A stretch of DNA of 64,000 nt. Source: Alteromonas sp. CI.11.F.A3. Lineage in GTDB: Bacteria > Pseudomonadota > Gammaproteobacteria > Enterobacterales > Alteromonadaceae. The position numbers and the translations under genes are program-made. The DNA is taken from contig NZ_CP136708.1 in NCBI RefSeq assembly GCF_032925565.1, forward strand, positions 1,922,001-1,986,000, in the 5' to 3' direction. Positions within the stretch are counted from its first letter, which is position 1. Each line of letters starts with the position of its first letter. Below, one piece after another: positions 7,484 to 21,611 of the stretch. The notes under the pieces were generated by a model that worked only from the letters and a program-made list of their open reading frames with translations, did not search any database and was not told where the DNA came from.

Positions 7484-9652
7484 CTATTCATCAAAGATAC
7501 TTCGAATACAGTCTCTCACCATAAATCGTGCAGGATGCACCGCCTGACACAAATCGCTATTTAATGGCAAAGGCTCATGGGTTAACGTACTTGCTAATAA
7601 TTCTGCCATTAGCGGCGCCGTAGTGAGGCCGCGTGAACCTAAACAACACAAAGTACTTACTGGAGTTGCTGGCAAGGGGTCAGCGGTATAAAGCGGTTTG
7701 CCTAACGACAAGCCAACATATTGAGTTTTAAGTGCCGAAAAATCCGTAAGCATGCCAGATACAGGTTGATGATCTGGTGAACCTAACCGCGTAGCCGCCC
7801 TTGCTTCGCCGTCATGCTCAAGTTGTTGTACAACATCCGTGTTCGCCATAGCTTGCTGGTGGGTTTGCAAGTTTTGTTCGCTCTCTTGAGTGCGAACCTC
7901 TGTGGTCAGATCGTTCTTAATATACGTTGAACCAAGCGCGTGGCGGTTGTTGAGTGCTGGGGTCATATAGCCTTTATGGCATATCACAGTTGTTAGCGCG
8001 TTTATGGGCGCTTGAGTGGCAATGGCTTCTACTTGCCCGCGCACTGGGCGCAGCGGCAATGCAGCAAACGCATTACTGCCCACGGCACCAGCTCCCGTAG
8101 CTAAAATAAGATGATCAGCATACAAAGTCTTATTATCTAACGATGCTTCTGTACTGCTTGTCGATGCTTCTGAGCTGCTTGTCGATGCCTGTGTGCTGGC
8201 CGTTATATTAAACGTCACCGCAAGGTGGTGTGCTTGAGAACATTCATCTGGTAAAGATGCTTTGTCATTTTCGTTTAATACACTGTGAGAACGGTACTCA
8301 TGGTGACAAAGCACAGTGACATCAGCGTGCTGTTTTGCTTGCTCTATCAGCGCCTGCACCAGGTCAGGTGGCGACAACCAGCCCCCTTGCTCTATAAATA
8401 GCCCATCGTAGGGTAAGTCGATGCTCGCTTTTTCCGATAGTGCCTCAGGGCTTATTGGCTTGATTAACGCTTCTGGCCAAACACCATTTGACACCAACTT
8501 TTTCTGTCTAACTGCAACTTTCTCATTAAAGTTAAGTTGTGCAACACCACAAAAGTCGTGTGCCACAGACGTTTTTTCTATTGCAGTATTTGTTGAGGTA
8601 TCTTTTTCATCAAGCAAGGTATGGTAAATATGCGAAGCATACAAAAAGCTGTGGGCTTGAATACGACTGGCAATACTGGCTTCGGAATGTAGCTGAGGGA
8701 AGAAGCCCCCTTGTGGGTTGCCCGACGCGCCTGTGGCTAATGTGTCGCGGTCATGACATATCGTCACCTTGATACCACGCTTGGCTAAAGCAAGTGTCAC
8801 TGTTGCTGCCGCAAGACCGCTGCCCACTACAACAACGTGGCTTTTGGGTGTAATAGCAGCTTGGTTGAAACGATAATAGGGACCTTCAAAGGCGCGCTTT
8901 TCGGCTAAGGTAGAGGCGGCTTCTGTTTCATAAACACCCACCAACATATCTCGTTTTCTACCAAAGCCTTTACGCTTTGATACGGTAAATCCAGCGGCAG
9001 CCAACCCGCGTTTTACAAATCCAGCTGCGGTAAAGGTGGCAAAGGTAGCGCCAACTTTCGACAACCGCGCCATTTGTTCAAATAAAGTGTCGGCCCACAT
9101 GTCGGGGTTTTTGCTAGGTGCAAAGCCGTCTAAGAACCACGCGTCAACTAGCCCAGCTATTGGGCTATGCCATTGGGGTAATAAATCGTGTACATCCCCA
9201 ATCCACAGATCTAACGTGGTAGCAAATTCATCGAAATGACGCCTATGGCAGCCATCTAGTTCCATGGGGTATCGCGTGCTTAGTGCGGTAGCTTCTTCTT
9301 TTAAAGCCGGGAACGCCAGTAACGCCTTCAACATATCGGGCTTGGGAAGGGGAAACTTTTCTGTACTTAAAAAGAACAACTGCTTAAGCGGGTGGCTAGG
9401 GTTGGCGTTTCTAAAGCTTTTAAATGCTTGCATGGCAACCAAAAAATTGAGCCCAGTACCAAAGCCGGTTTCCGCAATAACAAAGCTAGGGGCGCTGTGT
9501 GTTTGCCAGCGTTCAACAATGTTATTTCCACCCATAAATACATACTGGGTTTCGTTAATACCACTGTCATTGGAAAAGTATACGTCGCCAAAATGGTCGG
9601 CGACAGGCGTGCCGTTTTCATTGAAATGCACGCTTGCTTGTTGAGATTTCAC
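7484..9652 (-). CDS. mnmC: tRNA mnm5s2U biosynthesis bifunctional protein MnmC
   Basis: MnmC completes the wobble uridine modification of several tRNAs. Its C-terminal FAD oxidase converts cmnm5(s2)U to nm5(s2)U, and its N-terminal SAM methyltransferase makes mnm5(s2)U. Both halves are here. The MTase half has ETGFGTGLNFL near 61-71 and DAWFLDGFAPSKNPDMW near 168-184. The FAD half starts with the dinucleotide fold VVVVGSGLAAATVTLALAKR near 273-292. At 722 residues it is longer than the E. coli enzyme (about 668), mainly because of a Ser/Thr/Ala-rich insertion of three 7-residue repeats near 485-505 in the FAD half. It converges with the FlgO-like operon. In E. coli mnmC is next to fabB, as nearly here. 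Confidence 0.95.
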   Translation of the reverse strand: MKSQQASVHFNENGTPVADHFGDVYFSNDSGINETQYVFMGGNNIVERWQTHSAPSFVIAETGFGTGLNFLVAMQAFKSFRNANPSHPLKQLFFLSTEKFPLPKPDMLKALLAFPALKEEATALSTRYPMELDGCHRRHFDEFATTLDLWIGDVHDLLPQWHSPIAGLVDAWFLDGFAPSKNPDMWADTLFEQMARLSKVGATFATFTAAGFVKRGLAAAGFTVSKRKGFGRKRDMLVGVYETEAASTLAEKRAFEGPYYRFNQAAITPKSHVVVVGSGLAAATVTLALAKRGIKVTICHDRDTLATGASGNPQGGFFPQLHSEASIASRIQAHSFLYASHIYHTLLDEKDTSTNTAIEKTSVAHDFCGVAQLNFNEKVAVRQKKLVSNGVWPEALIKPISPEALSEKASIDLPYDGLFIEQGGWLSPPDLVQALIEQAKQHADVTVLCHHEYRSHSVLNENDKASLPDECSQAHHLAVTFNITASTQASTSSSEASTSSTEASLDNKTLYADHLILATGAGAVGSNAFAALPLRPVRGQVEAIATQAPINALTTVICHKGYMTPALNNRHALGSTYIKNDLTTEVRTQESEQNLQTHQQAMANTDVVQQLEHDGEARAATRLGSPDHQPVSGMLTDFSALKTQYVGLSLGKPLYTADPLPATPVSTLCCLGSRGLTTAPLMAELLASTLTHEPLPLNSDLCQAVHPARFMVRDCIRSIFDE
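8140..8202 (-). repeat. 21-bp triplicate repeat inside mnmC
   Basis: Three units of 21 bp begin CGATGCTTCT or CGATGCCTGT on the plus strand, encoding S-x-x-A-S-x-x heptads. The first two copies differ at few positions. Being a multiple of three, the expansion keeps the frame. Confidence 0.75.
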
Positions 9653-9688
9653 CGGTGTAATTTAACTCTTTATGCGGTTGATAACTGA

Positions 9689-10708
9689 CTATTCAGAGAC
9701 TATCTGATTGCGACCTTGTTCTTTGGCTTTATAAAGCCGCTCGTCGGCGACCTTGTATATTTGAGACAACCCGCCACCATTTTCAGGCCAGTGAGCCACG
9801 CCGATACTTACGGTCATGGCAGCGTCAAAGCCTTCTGCGTTTAACGTGTGTTCAACTGAATGCCGTAAGCGCTCTGCAATGCTATGTGCCTGAGCAGGCG
9901 TAACGTCGGGTATGAGTAAGCAGAATTCTTCGCCGCCGAATCTAAAAGCCCAATCGTTTCGTCTGCGCATACTATTGATAATTCGTGATACGTCAACGAG
10001 TACTGCATCACCCACGCCATGGCCATATTTGTCGTTTACCTTCTTAAACTGATCAAGATCGACTAATACCATAGAGACAGACTTTTGTTTTTCAGGCAAG
10101 GTTTCGCAGAGCATGTCGAAAATTGAGCCTAGTAGCAAGCGGTTGTTCAGCCCGGTGAGCGGATCTAACGATGCCATTTCTTGCAATCGCTTCACGGTTT
10201 GCACTCGCTTTTGCTCATAGGTATAGGACAACGCCCAAATAGCCGTCAGGGTTAGCGCAATATTTACAATGGCGATAACGGGCGTGCCAGTGTTTTGCAC
10301 GATATGTCGGTATGTCAGAATAGCGCAGCCTGAAAATACATATAAAACAGAGTATATGGTGCCTAATCTAGTGCCCAACAGCAAATAGGATAGTACTGGA
10401 ACAATGAATAGCCAGCTGTACAGCGCCGAGGTAAATGAAGCCGTTAGAATGCCGATAAGAATGACGGTGTATAGAGCGAATAGAAAGAGGGAAGACCATA
10501 ACGTTAAGTTCGGTGTCTTTTTGTGAACTGCTAGAATAGCCAGCGAAAGAAATACAACCAACAACTCAACAAAAGCTAATACTCTGTGGCCTACTATCCA
10601 ATTATTGATAGTAAAAATGCCCCCTGCAACAATGATAACAAGTAGAACAACTCTTAATACCGTACGACGAAACTCGAGTTCGTTGCCCCACAAGTTAGAA
10701 GTAGCCAT
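9689..10708 (-). CDS. Diguanylate cyclase, GGDEF domain, membrane-bound
   Basis: The protein is predicted to make cyclic di-GMP at the inner membrane. Starting at the ATG at 10708 (MATSNLWGNELEFRR) it is 339 residues; a GTG at 10780 would add 24 unconvincing residues. About 150 N-terminal residues form five or six membrane segments. A GGDEF domain follows from about 180, with DPLTGLNNR, VDLDQFKKVNDKYGHGVGD and the active-site signature RFGGEEF. No classical RxxD inhibitory site is evident just before GGEEF. No EAL domain or known sensory domain is present, so the input signal is unknown. The stop is 36 bp before the mnmC start on the same strand, so mnmC may be transcribed with it. Confidence 0.9.
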   Translation of the reverse strand: MATSNLWGNELEFRRTVLRVVLLVIIVAGGIFTINNWIVGHRVLAFVELLVVFLSLAILAVHKKTPNLTLWSSLFLFALYTVILIGILTASFTSALYSWLFIVPVLSYLLLGTRLGTIYSVLYVFSGCAILTYRHIVQNTGTPVIAIVNIALTLTAIWALSYTYEQKRVQTVKRLQEMASLDPLTGLNNRLLLGSIFDMLCETLPEKQKSVSMVLVDLDQFKKVNDKYGHGVGDAVLVDVSRIINSMRRRNDWAFRFGGEEFCLLIPDVTPAQAHSIAERLRHSVEHTLNAEGFDAAMTVSIGVAHWPENGGGLSQIYKVADERLYKAKEQGRNQIVSE

Positions 10709-11171
10709 GGTGATGTGTATTCCCGCACAAATTTGACTGAAGATTTTTATCTTATAAGAACCGCGCGTATTAAAACGCACCAGTGAATAGTGACACTACA
10801 CAATGTTATCTGAATTGACTCAAGGTGTTTATCTTAATTGTTAAAGATAGACGAATGGATAAGAAATGTGACCAGTTTGATAAAATTAAATAAGGATATC
10901 AATAATCATCAACGCATTTGCCTTGCTGATAAACCTAGAGAATTGTTTTGAGAATTTAGTGAAGATTTTGTGAACTTGCTATTTTCTTCTAGTATTTAAA
11001 TATACCTTTCATGATACATTGGACGCAGCAATTCACGTGGCGCAAAAATAATTAAAGCAAATGCATCAGGATGCGGTTAGAAAAAGTGAAGTGCTGGGTC
11101 TTTAGCTGCAAAGCAGACCACTTTACCAATCAAAATCGTTACCATAGCCGCATCAACGCAAAGGGTAAACT
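10709..11171 (+). other. Divergent regulatory gap between GGDEF gene and fabB
   Basis: This 463-bp stretch is AT-rich and has no plausible gene. A 20-bp dyad with arms TATCTT and AAGATA is at 10830-10849. I looked for FabR-like or FadR-like operators before fabB and saw no convincing match. The ribosome-binding site AAAGGGT lies just before the fabB ATG. Confidence 0.5.
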
Positions 11172-12386
11172 ATGAGAAGAGCAGTTATCACCGGTCTTGG
11201 AATTGTTTCAAGCATCGGCGTCAATAAACAAGATGTACTTGCTTCATTAAAAGCAGGTAAGTCAGGTATTACACACTCTGAGCAGTTCGCTGAGATGGGC
11301 TTAAGAAGCCAAGTGTGGGGTAATATCGATATCGACCTTAAAGAGCACATCGACCGCAAAGCTATGCGGTTTATGGGTGATGCGGCGGCCTATGCTTATG
11401 TTGCTATGCAACAAGCGATTGAAGATTCAGGCCTTGAAGATAGCGATATTTCTAACGATCGCACGGGTATTATTGCTGGCTCAGGCGGCGCGTCTTCTGA
11501 AAACCAAGTGCTTTCTGCAGATATTCTGCGTGAAAAAGGCGTGAAACGTGTTGGGCCTTACATGGTACCTCGTTGTATGGCGTCTACGGTTTCAGCGTGT
11601 CTTGCTACACCGTTTAAAATTCGTGGCGTAAACTACTCAATCGCATCAGCTTGTGCCACCAGTGCACATTGTATTGGTAATGCCATGGAGCTTATTCAAC
11701 TGGGTAAGCAAGACGTTGTATTTGCAGGTGGCGGTGAAGAATTACACTGGGCACTGTCAAGTCAGTTCGACGCCATGGGCGCACTGAGTTCTAAATATAA
11801 CGACAACCCTTCAGTAGCATCACGTACTTACGATGCAGCCCGCGATGGCTTTGTTAGCTCTGGCGGTGGCGGTATGGTTGTGGTTGAAGAGCTTGAGCAT
11901 GCATTAGCCCGTGGCGCAAAAATTTACGGTGAAGTGGTTGGCTACGGCGCAACTTCTGATGGCTTCGACATGGTGGCACCATCAGGTGAAGGCGCAATCC
12001 GTTGTATGAAAATGGCCATGCAAAATGTGTCTGCACCCATCGATTACTTGAACACCCACGGTACGTCAACACCAGTAGGTGATGTGAAAGAACTGGCGGC
12101 TATTCAGGAAGTGTTCGGTCAATCTGGCGTGCCAATTAGTGCAACAAAATCACTAACGGGTCATGCATTAGGTGCAGCTGGGGTTAACGAAGCTATTTAT
12201 AGCTTGTTGATGATGGAAAACAATTTTATTGCGCCATCAATTAACATCGATACCCTAGACGATGCAGCAGCTGGTCTCGACATTGTTACACAAGCACGTG
12301 AAGCAACGTTGAACACGGTTATGTCTAATAGCTTTGGTTTTGGCGGCACTAACGCAACGTTAGTGATGCAGCGTTACCAAGGCTAA
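11172..12386 (+). CDS. fabB: Beta-ketoacyl-ACP synthase I FabB
   Basis: FabB condenses malonyl-ACP with acyl-ACP and is required for elongating unsaturated intermediates in type II fatty acid synthesis. The 404-residue protein matches E. coli FabB in length and along its whole sequence. It starts [16 protein letters not shown] and carries the nucleophile Cys in [16 protein letters not shown] (about 163). The two catalytic His are in [12 protein letters not shown] (about 298) and [12 protein letters not shown] (about 333), and it ends with the glycine-rich [12 protein letters not shown] loop. The FabB form rather than FabF is supported by the [16 protein letters not shown] block. It is monocistronic between two gene-free regions. 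Confidence 0.97.
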   Translation: MRRAVITGLGIVSSIGVNKQDVLASLKAGKSGITHSEQFAEMGLRSQVWGNIDIDLKEHIDRKAMRFMGDAAAYAYVAMQQAIEDSGLEDSDISNDRTGIIAGSGGASSENQVLSADILREKGVKRVGPYMVPRCMASTVSACLATPFKIRGVNYSIASACATSAHCIGNAMELIQLGKQDVVFAGGGEELHWALSSQFDAMGALSSKYNDNPSVASRTYDAARDGFVSSGGGGMVVVEELEHALARGAKIYGEVVGYGATSDGFDMVAPSGEGAIRCMKMAMQNVSAPIDYLNTHGTSTPVGDVKELAAIQEVFGQSGVPISATKSLTGHALGAAGVNEAIYSLLMMENNFIAPSINIDTLDDAAAGLDIVTQAREATLNTVMSNSFGFGGTNATLVMQRYQG

Positions 12387-12398
12387 GCAATAGCGGTA

Positions 12399-12421
12399 AG
12401 CAAGTCTGTATCAGACTTGCT
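12399..12421 (+). terminator. Hairpin after fabB
   Basis: Perfect 10-bp arms AGCAAGTCTG and CAGACTTGCT with a 3-nt loop lie 12 bp past the fabB stop. No T-tract follows, so it may be a 3'-end stabiliser or a weak terminator. Confidence 0.5.
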
Positions 12422-12585
12422 GATAGGCTTGGTGGGGGGCTTGATATTCCCCATCGAGTCATCGTTTTTCACTCAATATTACTAACCCCATAACCCTTAA
12501 GTATTCGTATCCTGACTTTTATTTTTTAGCTGCACGTCCACCTCTGGTGTTTTTCTGTCAGTTTTTACCTACCACTGCTTTTTTA

Positions 12586-13284
12586 TCAATCTTCATCAAC
12601 AAGCAATGCGAACAAAGCGTTTGGGCGACTAATCGTTATTTTCCCATAATGTAAATGCAGTAACCCTTGGCTTTGTAATTCGCCTAGGAGCTGATTCACC
12701 GTCTGTCGGCTACTGTTTATCATCTGCGCTAAAGACTCTTGCGATAAAGTTAAGGTAATGGCGCTGTCTTGGGGTAAATGCTGGCCATAACTGGTGGTTA
12801 GCATCAGTAGGCGCTTAATTAACTGGTGTTGTAAATTTAGCCCCGCGCTGGAATCGATAAATTGAAACGCGCTTCTTACTCGAGAACAAAGCAGGCGGGC
12901 AAAGTGAGGGTAAAGCTCAGGGTGTGCCTTTAACACTGCGTTAAAGGCATTTTTGGGGATAACCGCAATAACGGTATCTATTTCGCACACACTATTGTGG
13001 GTACGAGGTAAATCGTCAAACAGAGAGATTTCACCAAACCAGGTGCCCGGCCCTAGCAAGGCAAACAGCATTTCCTTGCCATTGGCGCCAATATTCATTA
13101 CACGCAAGCGGCCTTCACATACACCGTAAAAACCAATGCCTTCCTCGCCTTTAGCATGCAGTTGTTGACCTGCTTTTAAATGACGAACACGTACCTTATC
13201 GAGCAAGGCGCATTGCAAGTTTTCAGGGAGTGAAGAAAACCACATCGAGCTGGTTAAAACGGTTGAGTATTCTTGAGTTAACAT
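12586..13284 (-). CDS. Crp/Fnr family transcriptional regulator
   Basis: The 232-residue protein has an N-terminal cyclic-nucleotide-binding beta-barrel (about 15-130, with KAGQQLHAKGEEGIGFYGVC and PGTWFGEISLFDDLPRTHN). A dimerisation helix follows, then a C-terminal winged helix (about 165-225, LTLSQESLAQMINSSRQTVN as the recognition region). The FGEISLFDDLPRTHN segment resembles a phosphate-binding cassette, but the ligand is unknown. There is no Fnr-type N-terminal cysteine cluster. It is divergent from the class II aldolase gene, and a nested inverted repeat lies 4 bp before its start codon, which suggests autoregulation. Confidence 0.9.
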   Translation of the reverse strand: MLTQEYSTVLTSSMWFSSLPENLQCALLDKVRVRHLKAGQQLHAKGEEGIGFYGVCEGRLRVMNIGANGKEMLFALLGPGTWFGEISLFDDLPRTHNSVCEIDTVIAVIPKNAFNAVLKAHPELYPHFARLLCSRVRSAFQFIDSSAGLNLQHQLIKRLLMLTTSYGQHLPQDSAITLTLSQESLAQMINSSRQTVNQLLGELQSQGLLHLHYGKITISRPNALFALLVDED

Positions 13285-13288
13285 TTTT

Positions 13289-13325
13289 ATTACAGTGTCG
13301 TTTATCCGACAGTTTAGCCTGTAAT
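13289..13325. promoter_or_regulatory. Nested inverted repeat, likely operator of the divergent pair
   Basis: Outer arms ATTACAG (13289-13295) and CTGTAAT (13319-13325) enclose inner arms TGTCG (13296-13300) and CGACA (13307-13311). Both pairs are perfect. The element starts 4 bp from the regulator's ATG and 38 bp before the aldolase start, so bound protein could block both promoters. Confidence 0.5.
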
Positions 13326-13362
13326 TTAGGCGTAAGGTAGAAAAAAATGGTGGAGACGAAAG

Positions 13363-14118
13363 ATGAGTTCAGAAGTAAAAACTCAGGTGAGTGAGCAAGA
13401 ATGGCAAACCCGTGTAGATTTAGCGGCGTGTTATCGCGCTGTGGCCATGTACGGTTGGGACGATTTAATTTTTACTCATATATCTGCAAGGGTACCAGGG
13501 CCTGAGCATCACTTTTTAATAAACCCTTACGGTATGATGTTTGATGAAGTTACAGCGTCAAGTTTGGTAAAGGTAGACTTACACGGCAATAAGGTGATGG
13601 AACGTGAGTACGACATCAACCCTGCGGGCTTTACTATTCACAGTGCGGTACACGAAGCTAGAGACGATGCGAAGTGCGTTATGCATTTGCATACCACCGA
13701 AGGGGTAGCACTTTCAGTACTAGAGGAAGGACTACAAGCCTACTCACAGCAGTCTTTGTTCCCGTTAGCCTCGTTGTCGTACCACGCCTATGAAGGCGTA
13801 GCCTTGAACCCTGATGAGAAAGCGCGCCTAGTACGTGATTTAGGTGATACGCAATTTATGATTTTACGAAATCACGGCCTGCTTACCTGTGCCGACAACA
13901 TTGCCGATGCGTTTTTATTTATGTTCATTTTTCAGCGAGCCTGCGAAATTCAGTTAAAAGCACAAGCTACAGGTCAGAAGTTAATTCCAATCCATTCTGC
14001 TATTTTGCAAGGGATCCGCGCTCAAGCGTCAGAGGTAACCAAGCAAGCGGGTGGCAGCCTAGCTTGGCCAGGTATTAAACGGCGGGTTGCACGTCGATTC
14101 CCTGGTTTCGACGAATAA
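13363..14118 (+). CDS. Class II aldolase/adducin family protein
   Basis: This 251-residue protein has the class II aldolase/adducin fold. The zinc-binding HxH is in VMHLHTTEGVALS (about 106-118), a third His in ILRNHGLLTCADN (about 168-180), and the N-terminal part has FTHISARVPGPEHHFLINPY. Relatives cleave or isomerise sugar phosphates such as fuculose or ribulose phosphate, while many members of this subfamily have no known substrate. GGAG precedes the ATG at 13363. It is divergent from the Crp/Fnr-like regulator, which may control it. No sugar kinase or transporter lies next to it, so a specific sugar pathway cannot be named. Confidence 0.85.
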   Translation: MSSEVKTQVSEQEWQTRVDLAACYRAVAMYGWDDLIFTHISARVPGPEHHFLINPYGMMFDEVTASSLVKVDLHGNKVMEREYDINPAGFTIHSAVHEARDDAKCVMHLHTTEGVALSVLEEGLQAYSQQSLFPLASLSYHAYEGVALNPDEKARLVRDLGDTQFMILRNHGLLTCADNIADAFLFMFIFQRACEIQLKAQATGQKLIPIHSAILQGIRAQASEVTKQAGGSLAWPGIKRRVARRFPGFDE

Positions 14119-14199
14119 GCGCTAAATTAGACTAAAAAACAGTGTTGATTCATGGTGCTCAAGGTTACTAATCCGTAGGATTGAGGTAAACTTAGCATC

Positions 14200-15402
14200 A
14201 TGAAAATACTCTTTGAAGACACTATTCCTTTAGGCCACGAATACTTCAGTGGCTTAGGTGACGTAAGTCGTTATGCATGGCAAACCCTTACTCCGGAAGA
14301 TATCAAAAACGTGGATATCTTGGCTGTGCGTTCTACCACCAAAGTCAATGAAGTGTTGCTGAGCCAAGCTTCGCAACTTCAATTCGTTACCACCGCCACC
14401 TCTGGCACTAATCACATGGATAAAGCCTGGCTTGATAGTCAGGGAATTAGCTGGAATTCAGCCGGTGGCTGTAACGCCGTCGCCGTGGCCGAATATGTGC
14501 TAAGCGCATTATTTTTGGCCGACCGTGCGGGTAAAATAGACATTAATGCTATTACCGTGGGTATTGTGGGGGCAGGGCATGTAGGTACAGCCTTGGCTAA
14601 ACGATTAGCCGCATTGAACATTGAATACAAGTTGTGCGATCCCCCATTAAGTGCAGCGGATGACCCACGAACTTTCGTTGATTTTCAAGACATTATCGGT
14701 TGTGATGTAATCACGCTTCATGTGCCTTATGTGAAATCAGGCAGCCACACCACAGGTAAGTTGATTAATGCTGATGTGCTAGGACGGCTTGTTAGCAATC
14801 AGTTGCTTATCAATGCGTGCCGCGGTGAAGTGATTGATGAACAGGCTTTGTTAAATAGGCTTAAACAACCAAACGCGCCCACAGTAGTGTTAGATGTATT
14901 TGAAAATGAGCCGGCCATCAACCCCGAACTAGTGCAGTATTGTTGGTTAATGACTCCTCATATTGCTGGGCATTCAGTAGAGGGAAAAGTGCGCGGTACC
15001 CAGTATGTTTACGAACAAATATGCAATTTGCTGGAAGAACCAAGCACTAAAACCCTTGGCGAGTATTTATCCGCTGTTGAACCCATCGAAGTAGAATTTT
15101 CGTCTGCGTCAGCTTCCGTTTTATCGAAACAAGATTTAATAGGGTTAATGCTACAGGTTTATAACTTGCGTGATGACGATACCGCCTTTCGGGAAAGGTT
15201 AAGGGAAGCGCTGGAAAAACAGCAAAATGAAAGTGCAGATAGCGAAGAAATTACTGCCAGCATTAGCCACACCTTTGCTACTATGCGCAAAAACTATCGG
15301 GTGCGACGGGAATGCAGTGCGTATACGCTAATATTACCCAGTAACACCTCAGATGAAATTAAACAGCAATTGAAAGGGTTAGGCTTTTTGGTGCAAGCCT
15401 AG
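14200..15402 (+). CDS. pdxB: 4-phosphoerythronate dehydrogenase PdxB
   Basis: PdxB oxidises 4-phospho-D-erythronate with NAD in the DXP-dependent pathway of pyridoxal phosphate synthesis. The 400-residue protein is a D-2-hydroxyacid dehydrogenase. It starts MKILFEDTIPLG, has a Rossmann motif VGIVGAGHVGTALAKRL (about 121-137), then the catalytic Arg in INACRGEVIDE (about 205) and the catalytic His in MTPHIAGHSVEGK (about 255). A C-terminal dimerisation domain of about 120 residues is typical of PdxB and separates it from SerA and GhrA. Its place just before an asd/usg gene and the truA-purF cluster is the same as in E. coli. Confidence 0.95.
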   Translation: MKILFEDTIPLGHEYFSGLGDVSRYAWQTLTPEDIKNVDILAVRSTTKVNEVLLSQASQLQFVTTATSGTNHMDKAWLDSQGISWNSAGGCNAVAVAEYVLSALFLADRAGKIDINAITVGIVGAGHVGTALAKRLAALNIEYKLCDPPLSAADDPRTFVDFQDIIGCDVITLHVPYVKSGSHTTGKLINADVLGRLVSNQLLINACRGEVIDEQALLNRLKQPNAPTVVLDVFENEPAINPELVQYCWLMTPHIAGHSVEGKVRGTQYVYEQICNLLEEPSTKTLGEYLSAVEPIEVEFSSASASVLSKQDLIGLMLQVYNLRDDDTAFRERLREALEKQQNESADSEEITASISHTFATMRKNYRVRRECSAYTLILPSNTSDEIKQQLKGLGFLVQA

Positions 15403-15461
15403 TTTGCCAGCCTAACGCCTTCTAATTTTAAGCTATACCATTAATAGGAGAAACAACACTT

Positions 15462-16478
15462 ATGTCACAAGCCTTTGACGTTGCCGTATTAGGCGCGACC
15501 GGTCTAGTTGGGCAAACCATCATAGAACTACTGGCAGAGCGTGGCTTTCCAGTAAATCGTTTATATCCACTAGCCAGCAAACGTTCAGCGGGAACCAGTA
15601 TTAGCTTCAAGGGCGAAGATGTAGAAGTGTTGGATGCAGATACTTTCGATTGGTCGTTGGTACAGTTTGGCTTCTTCTCAGCAGGCGGCAGCATTTCTGC
15701 TGAATTCGCGCCACGTGCAGCTGATGCAGGCTGTATTGTTATTGATAACACATCTGAATTTAGATACGAGCCAGACATTCCGCTTGTAGTGCCAGAAGTT
15801 AATGCGCACGTACTGGCTGACTTTCGTAACAGAAACATTATCGCCAATCCAAATTGTTCAACCATTCAAATGATGGTGGCGTTGAAGCCAATACATGATG
15901 CTGTAGGTATTGACCGTATTAACGTGAGTACGTATCAGTCGGTATCGGGGGCAGGAAAAGAAGCCATGGAAGAGCTGGTGAAGCAAACTGCTAGCCTGCT
16001 AAATGCGCGAGAACTTGAAACAAAAGCGTTTAGCCGTCAAATCGCCTTTAACGTTATTCCTCAAATTGATGCGTTTCAAGACAATGACTACACCAAAGAA
16101 GAAATGAAAATGGTGTGGGAAACACAAAAGATAATGGGCGATGACAGCATCTTGGTCAATGCCACTGCAGTAAGAGTACCGGTATTTTATGGACACGGTG
16201 AAGCTATTCACTTAGAAACTCGCGCACCAATAGATGCTGAGCAAGTTAAGCAGCTACTCGCTGATGCGCCAGGCATTAAAGTTTATGATGCTGCTGATCA
16301 GTTTCCTACACAAGTAAGCAGTGCAAGCGGCAATGATACCGTTCACGTTGGGCGTATTAGAAATGATATAACTCACCCTTGTGGTCTTAACCTATGGGTG
16401 GTGTCAGACAATATCCGTAAAGGTGCGGCAACCAACAGTATTCAAATTGCTGAAACCCTAATTCGCGATTACCTGTAA
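15462..16478 (+). CDS. asd: Aspartate-semialdehyde dehydrogenase (Asd/Usg family)
   Basis: This 338-residue protein is of the Asd family, which reduces aspartyl-phosphate to the semialdehyde for lysine, threonine, methionine and cell wall synthesis. It has an N-terminal NADP motif VAVLGATGLVGQTIIELL (about 7-24), the nucleophile Cys in NPNCSTIQMM (about 131), the loop SVSGAGKEAMEEL, and RVPVFYGHGEAIHLET with the conserved His. Usg paralogues in E. coli and Pseudomonas lack some catalytic residues, but here Cys, His and the phosphate-binding residues look intact, so activity is likely. It follows pdxB by 59 bp with GGAG upstream, so the two are probably co-transcribed. Confidence 0.88.
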   Translation: MSQAFDVAVLGATGLVGQTIIELLAERGFPVNRLYPLASKRSAGTSISFKGEDVEVLDADTFDWSLVQFGFFSAGGSISAEFAPRAADAGCIVIDNTSEFRYEPDIPLVVPEVNAHVLADFRNRNIIANPNCSTIQMMVALKPIHDAVGIDRINVSTYQSVSGAGKEAMEELVKQTASLLNARELETKAFSRQIAFNVIPQIDAFQDNDYTKEEMKMVWETQKIMGDDSILVNATAVRVPVFYGHGEAIHLETRAPIDAEQVKQLLADAPGIKVYDAADQFPTQVSSASGNDTVHVGRIRNDITHPCGLNLWVVSDNIRKGAATNSIQIAETLIRDYL

Positions 16479-16900
16479 TAATAGGATAAATAGGCAAAGC
16501 TCAAAGTAGGGCATATAACATTGATTTCGCCGAGTAAGTAAACATTTTGCTTATTCGGCCGATAAGCAGTTATATCGATATTCAACAAATAGATACCGAA
16601 AACAGAAGGGCTAACTAGATTGCCATTAATAACTGGTTTATAGTTTCCTAAACCAGATTAAAAATACCGTTGGCCTAAGTGATGTTGTCGATACATCAAG
16701 AAAGGTAAAAAAATAGCGGTAAGCAATGTAGAAAATCTGTATTGATAGGGCATTTTCATTCGTGCGCAGGCGCTATCAAATGATAAGAATAAAAAGCTGA
16801 ACCCGTTTGCCGCATTTAAGCGCCAATGAAAAGAGGTTTAGCTACGAATCTCCACCATGACACTTGGTGGTGTTGACGCTTGAGGGCATATAGGATTGCT
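16479..16900 (+). other. Gap before fimV with an 8-bp hairpin
   Basis: There is no gene in these 422 bp. A perfect dyad CTGGTTTA/TAAACCAG lies at 16633-16656 without a T-tract. The fimV ribosome-binding site AGGA is at about 16892. Promoter elements are not clear. Confidence 0.45.
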
Positions 16901-21550
<4,650 letters not shown>

Positions 21551-21611
21551 TTGCATGTTGAGTGCGGTATGACTACACTTAGCGGCTTTTCTATTTAGAG
21601 GTGTTTGAAAC

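Noticed and set aside
10709..11171. FabR or FadR operator before fabB
   Set aside because: No sequence there matches either consensus dyad well enough to claim.
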